A program made the position numbers and the translations under genes. Below, piece after piece: positions 47,659-50,589 of a stretch of DNA of 50,589 bases (position 1 is the first letter of the stretch; every line of letters begins with the position of its first letter). The notes beneath the pieces were generated by a model. The model was not told where the DNA came from, ran no database searches, and saw only the letters and a program-made list of their open reading frames with translations. Source of the stretch: Circinella minor (taxonomy: Eukaryota; Mucoromycota; Mucoromycetes; Mucorales; Lichtheimiaceae); assembly GCA_016758965.1 (NCBI GenBank), contig JAEPRB010000271.1:1-50589 (forward strand), read 5' to 3'.

Positions 47659-50502
47659 TTATCTTCTATTCCATTGAGCCCATTCATTTGAATCAGATGG
47701 ATGTTGTGAATCATTTAGACTTGGATGTTGACCATTAATAGACATATTAGAAAATCCTAATGATAATTGCCTATATATATATATATATATATTCCATTCA
47801 TTTAATTAATTAGATGTATATCTAACTATATTCAAAACATCTTAGGATATGTATTTTCAATGACTTACTCTACAAGTTGATCTGCTTGTGCATTTCGATG
47901 ATAACAATATTTTAAACAATTTTCACGTAAAGTAACTAAACCTCTTGCATGATCCGTATAAAACTAATATAAATATCAAATCAGTAATCAAATATTATAT
48001 AAACTCTTTTAATTCATTTCTTCACACTCTCAATTTTTTGTTTTTTATACCTTTAATCCATCCTGTAAATTCATTTTAATTTCCTTAAATTTCAAATATG
48101 CTTGACTCAAATTTTGTAATGCTCGTTCTCGTTTTGCTGTTGCAGATCCACTTTCTCTTGATTTGGAATACTCTTGATGAACTCTTGCCATTTCTCTCAA
48201 CACTTGTCCTTGTCGTTCATCTTGTCGATCAATTTCCATTAATATATCATCATATTTACGTAATTCATCTACAAATAATTCTTCAAATTGAGCAGGATCA
48301 ATTTTAACAACAGGTGATTTCGCTGTTATTTGTGCAGCCTTTTTTAATAATACAGGTGAAATATCATCGGCATTGGATAATTTTCTTGCTCTATCAGCAA
48401 TTTGTCTTCTTGCAATTAAATGATCATCCATTTCATCTAATAAATTTCGTAATTGATCAATGGCTTCTTTACCACTTTGAGCTTCATCCTCATTATTAGC
48501 ACCAGGAACAGATTGTTCTAATTCTTGTTCTGGAAGAGCTAATACATCAATAATTTTGGCCCATGTTTCTAATTTTCCAAATACAGTTTGATCCGCTTTT
48601 TGTGCTGACATTAAAGTAGATCGATGTTGTTGACCTTGTGATACTAATTGGGATGTGAATGCATGCGATTCTGGACGATTCCATTCTGAAATATAAATTT
48701 GATTGAAATGTAAATAAATAAAAACGTTTATCAAATCATTTCTTTTTTTTTTTTTTTTTTTTTACTTACGTTCTCGATATTGTGATCTAAATGATTCATC
48801 ATTCTCTTGTTCCTCATCTAATGCATTAAATGCATCTTCTAATAATCCTGTATTTTTACTGGATGCTTGTTGAACTTTTTCCCACATATCATAAAGAGCT
48901 TGTGATCCTTCTTCATTTCGTACTTCAGATGCTTGATTACGTAATGGTCCTGGTAATCCAGCTGTTTGTTCAAATCCTGCTAATGTTGCTGATAAATTCA
49001 GTGATTGTATTGAACTTTTTTTTTTTTTTTTTTCCAAGAATAATATTATTAATGATAACAATTTTTTTTAAAGTCATTTTTCTTTGATATGTTTTTTAAA
49101 ATTTGAAAACCACAAAAAATATATATATATATATATATATATACCTATGATATACTGCTGATAATTCTTCTAATCGTGCTATAATATCTTCTTTAATAAC
49201 TCTTTCTTTTCGATCCACATAAACACTTGCAGCTTGATGTACAGCAAATGGTACCAATTTCTGAAATAATGGTAATCCAATCACTGGATGAGGAGGTGTA
49301 TCTGCTCTTCTTTCATTTGATAACATTAATGCTACTGGATCAGATATTTCTTGTGGTGCAACAGGTTTCACCATTTCTGATTTTTGAATAGGAGGTAATG
49401 CAGAAGGAGAAGGTATTGCTTCCAAATAAATCACATCATTATCTTTTTCTGCACGTGCTAAATTAGTTTGAATAATGTGTTGTAAAGATTTTAAATCACT
49501 GACTACAGCAGGACTTATATAAGTAGATCCAGAATTGGATGAAGAAGAGAAAGGAAAATAAGATTTAAGTAAATCAAATCCACGTTTCACAAGACTATGA
49601 GCAATTTGTAAACGAGCTACTTCTTCACCATACTTGTTTTGTGATATACATTCACATGCTTTACGGAATTGAGAAGCCGCATTAAAATGGAGTGCTTTGA
49701 CTTGCATATGTGTTAACCATTGTTTAGGAAATACATTTTGAGTAGATGAATTGGTAGCTAATTCATAAGCAGCATCATAAAATTCAGCGATTTTAATAGC
49801 CAGTCGAGCAATTGTACCATCACGTAATTGATCCATAGCAGCACGTTGCCATACACATTCTTGAGCTTGAGCAAGCATAAGATTAATTAAAGTTTGTAAA
49901 GCAGCAGTTGACATATCAGATGTTGGTGGTATTCTCATTTCAGGTATTACAATATCTTGTAAATGTTTAAAACATCCAGCTGCATTCTATATTTTTTAAA
50001 CATATTGAATGTCAATTAAAAGGTTAATTACTTTATTTAAGCCTTTTTTTTTTTACCTGAAAATAATTACATGCACGTTTGACACCTTCAGCTGTTAATC
50101 GATTTTCAGCATTTCCAAGTTGTGTATAAGTTGCTCCAATACAGTATAAAATACATGCTTTTTCATAATTCATATTTCGATGAGATACTATTTTATAATA
50201 ATATATTACTTATTAATATCTTACTATTATATAGTAGTAATGGTTATATATATATATATATATATATATATTACCAGGATTATTATTATTTCCATTTGAG
50301 AAAGCAGGATACCATGGAAATTCTACACCTGTCTAACGATGGTTTTTAATAATAATAAGAAAGAATGAGTACAGAGTATATATAATCCCTATAATATATA
50401 ATAATTATTGTATGAAATATATAAATATATAAATATATATATAAATATATACATACATCGATAGGAAATTTGGATCCTATAAAGACTAATTGTGCATAAT
50501 AC
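47659..50502 (-). CDS. palA: BRO1-domain protein, palA/RIM20-like, 5' truncated by the window end
   Basis: Exons seen: 50502-50457, 50332-50275, 50187-50057, 49986-49145, 49014-48770, 48685-48051, 47963-47869, 47770-47659, about 720 residues without the N-terminus. The BRO1 domain is recognised by [43 protein letters not shown] and the long helix [13 protein letters not shown]. The coiled V-domain follows (NRPESHAF to the [15 protein letters not shown] helix). There is no long proline-rich tail, so palA/Rim20 fits better than Bro1/ALIX, though the latter is possible. Rim20 links ESCRT-III to proteolytic activation of PacC/Rim101 in the ambient-pH pathway. Confidence 0.87.
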
Positions 50503-50504
50503 CT

Positions 50505-50547
<43 letters not shown>

Positions 50548-50555
50548 CCCAAAAA

Positions 50556-50589
<34 letters not shown>
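50503..50589. other. Terminal A-homopolymer, probable assembly edge
   Basis: Nearly all bases are A apart from CCCC and TTTT interruptions near 50546-50560. It lies where an intron of the palA-like gene should continue to upstream exons. It may be genuine poly-A in an intron extended by low-quality assembly. Confidence 0.6.

Overview
The window is nuclear DNA from an AT-rich filamentous fungus. Genes are split by many short GT-AG introns, intergenic DNA is full of A/T homopolymers and microsatellites, and the gene set is typical of an early-diverging fungus with complex I and PacC/Rim pathway genes. The best guess is Mucoromycota, probably Mucorales; this is inferred from gene architecture and gene content, not from a marker gene. 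Window edges look like contig edges: the last ~85 bases are almost pure A and cut off the 5' end of the last gene.

Layout. 1-3447: non-coding, strand-asymmetric, repeat-bearing DNA with one MITE-like element. 3448-15643: a dense housekeeping block with an acyl-protein thioesterase, an RCR-like membrane PY-motif protein, COA1, AIM18-like, proteasome subunit beta-4 (PRE1), a mitochondrial GGQ release-factor-like protein, NDUFA2 and cytosolic methionyl-tRNA synthetase. Two divergent gene pairs here (COA1/AIM18 and the GGQ protein/NDUFA2) are both mitochondrial. 15644-31126: two gene deserts (6.0 and 8.4 kb) around one four-finger C2H2 transcription factor. 31127-34017: POM33/TMEM33-like and GFD2-like genes, convergent. 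34217-42150: two tandem M20 amidohydrolase paralogues separated by a 2.0-kb terminal-inverted-repeat (TIR) element. 42151-47658: repeat-rich DNA with an 803-bp pogo/Tigger-type MITE and a ~120-bp tandem repeat. 47659-50502: a BRO1-domain palA/RIM20-like gene, 5' truncated.

The most unusual locus is 37428-39434. This element has 190-250 bp TIRs with repeated GGCGC motifs and carries a decayed intron-containing gene with a PD-(D/E)XK nuclease-like signature. That gene is itself broken by a 118-bp TA-flanked insertion that can fold into a cloverleaf (outer TIR plus two perfect internal palindromes). The flanking M20 duplicates show a local gene-conversion tract, one intron-presence difference, and a conserved promoter block at the same distance from both start codons.

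All exon coordinates come from hand-checked splice signals and reading-frame closure; every complete multi-exon model sums to a multiple of three. Two of the introns use GC-AG borders.
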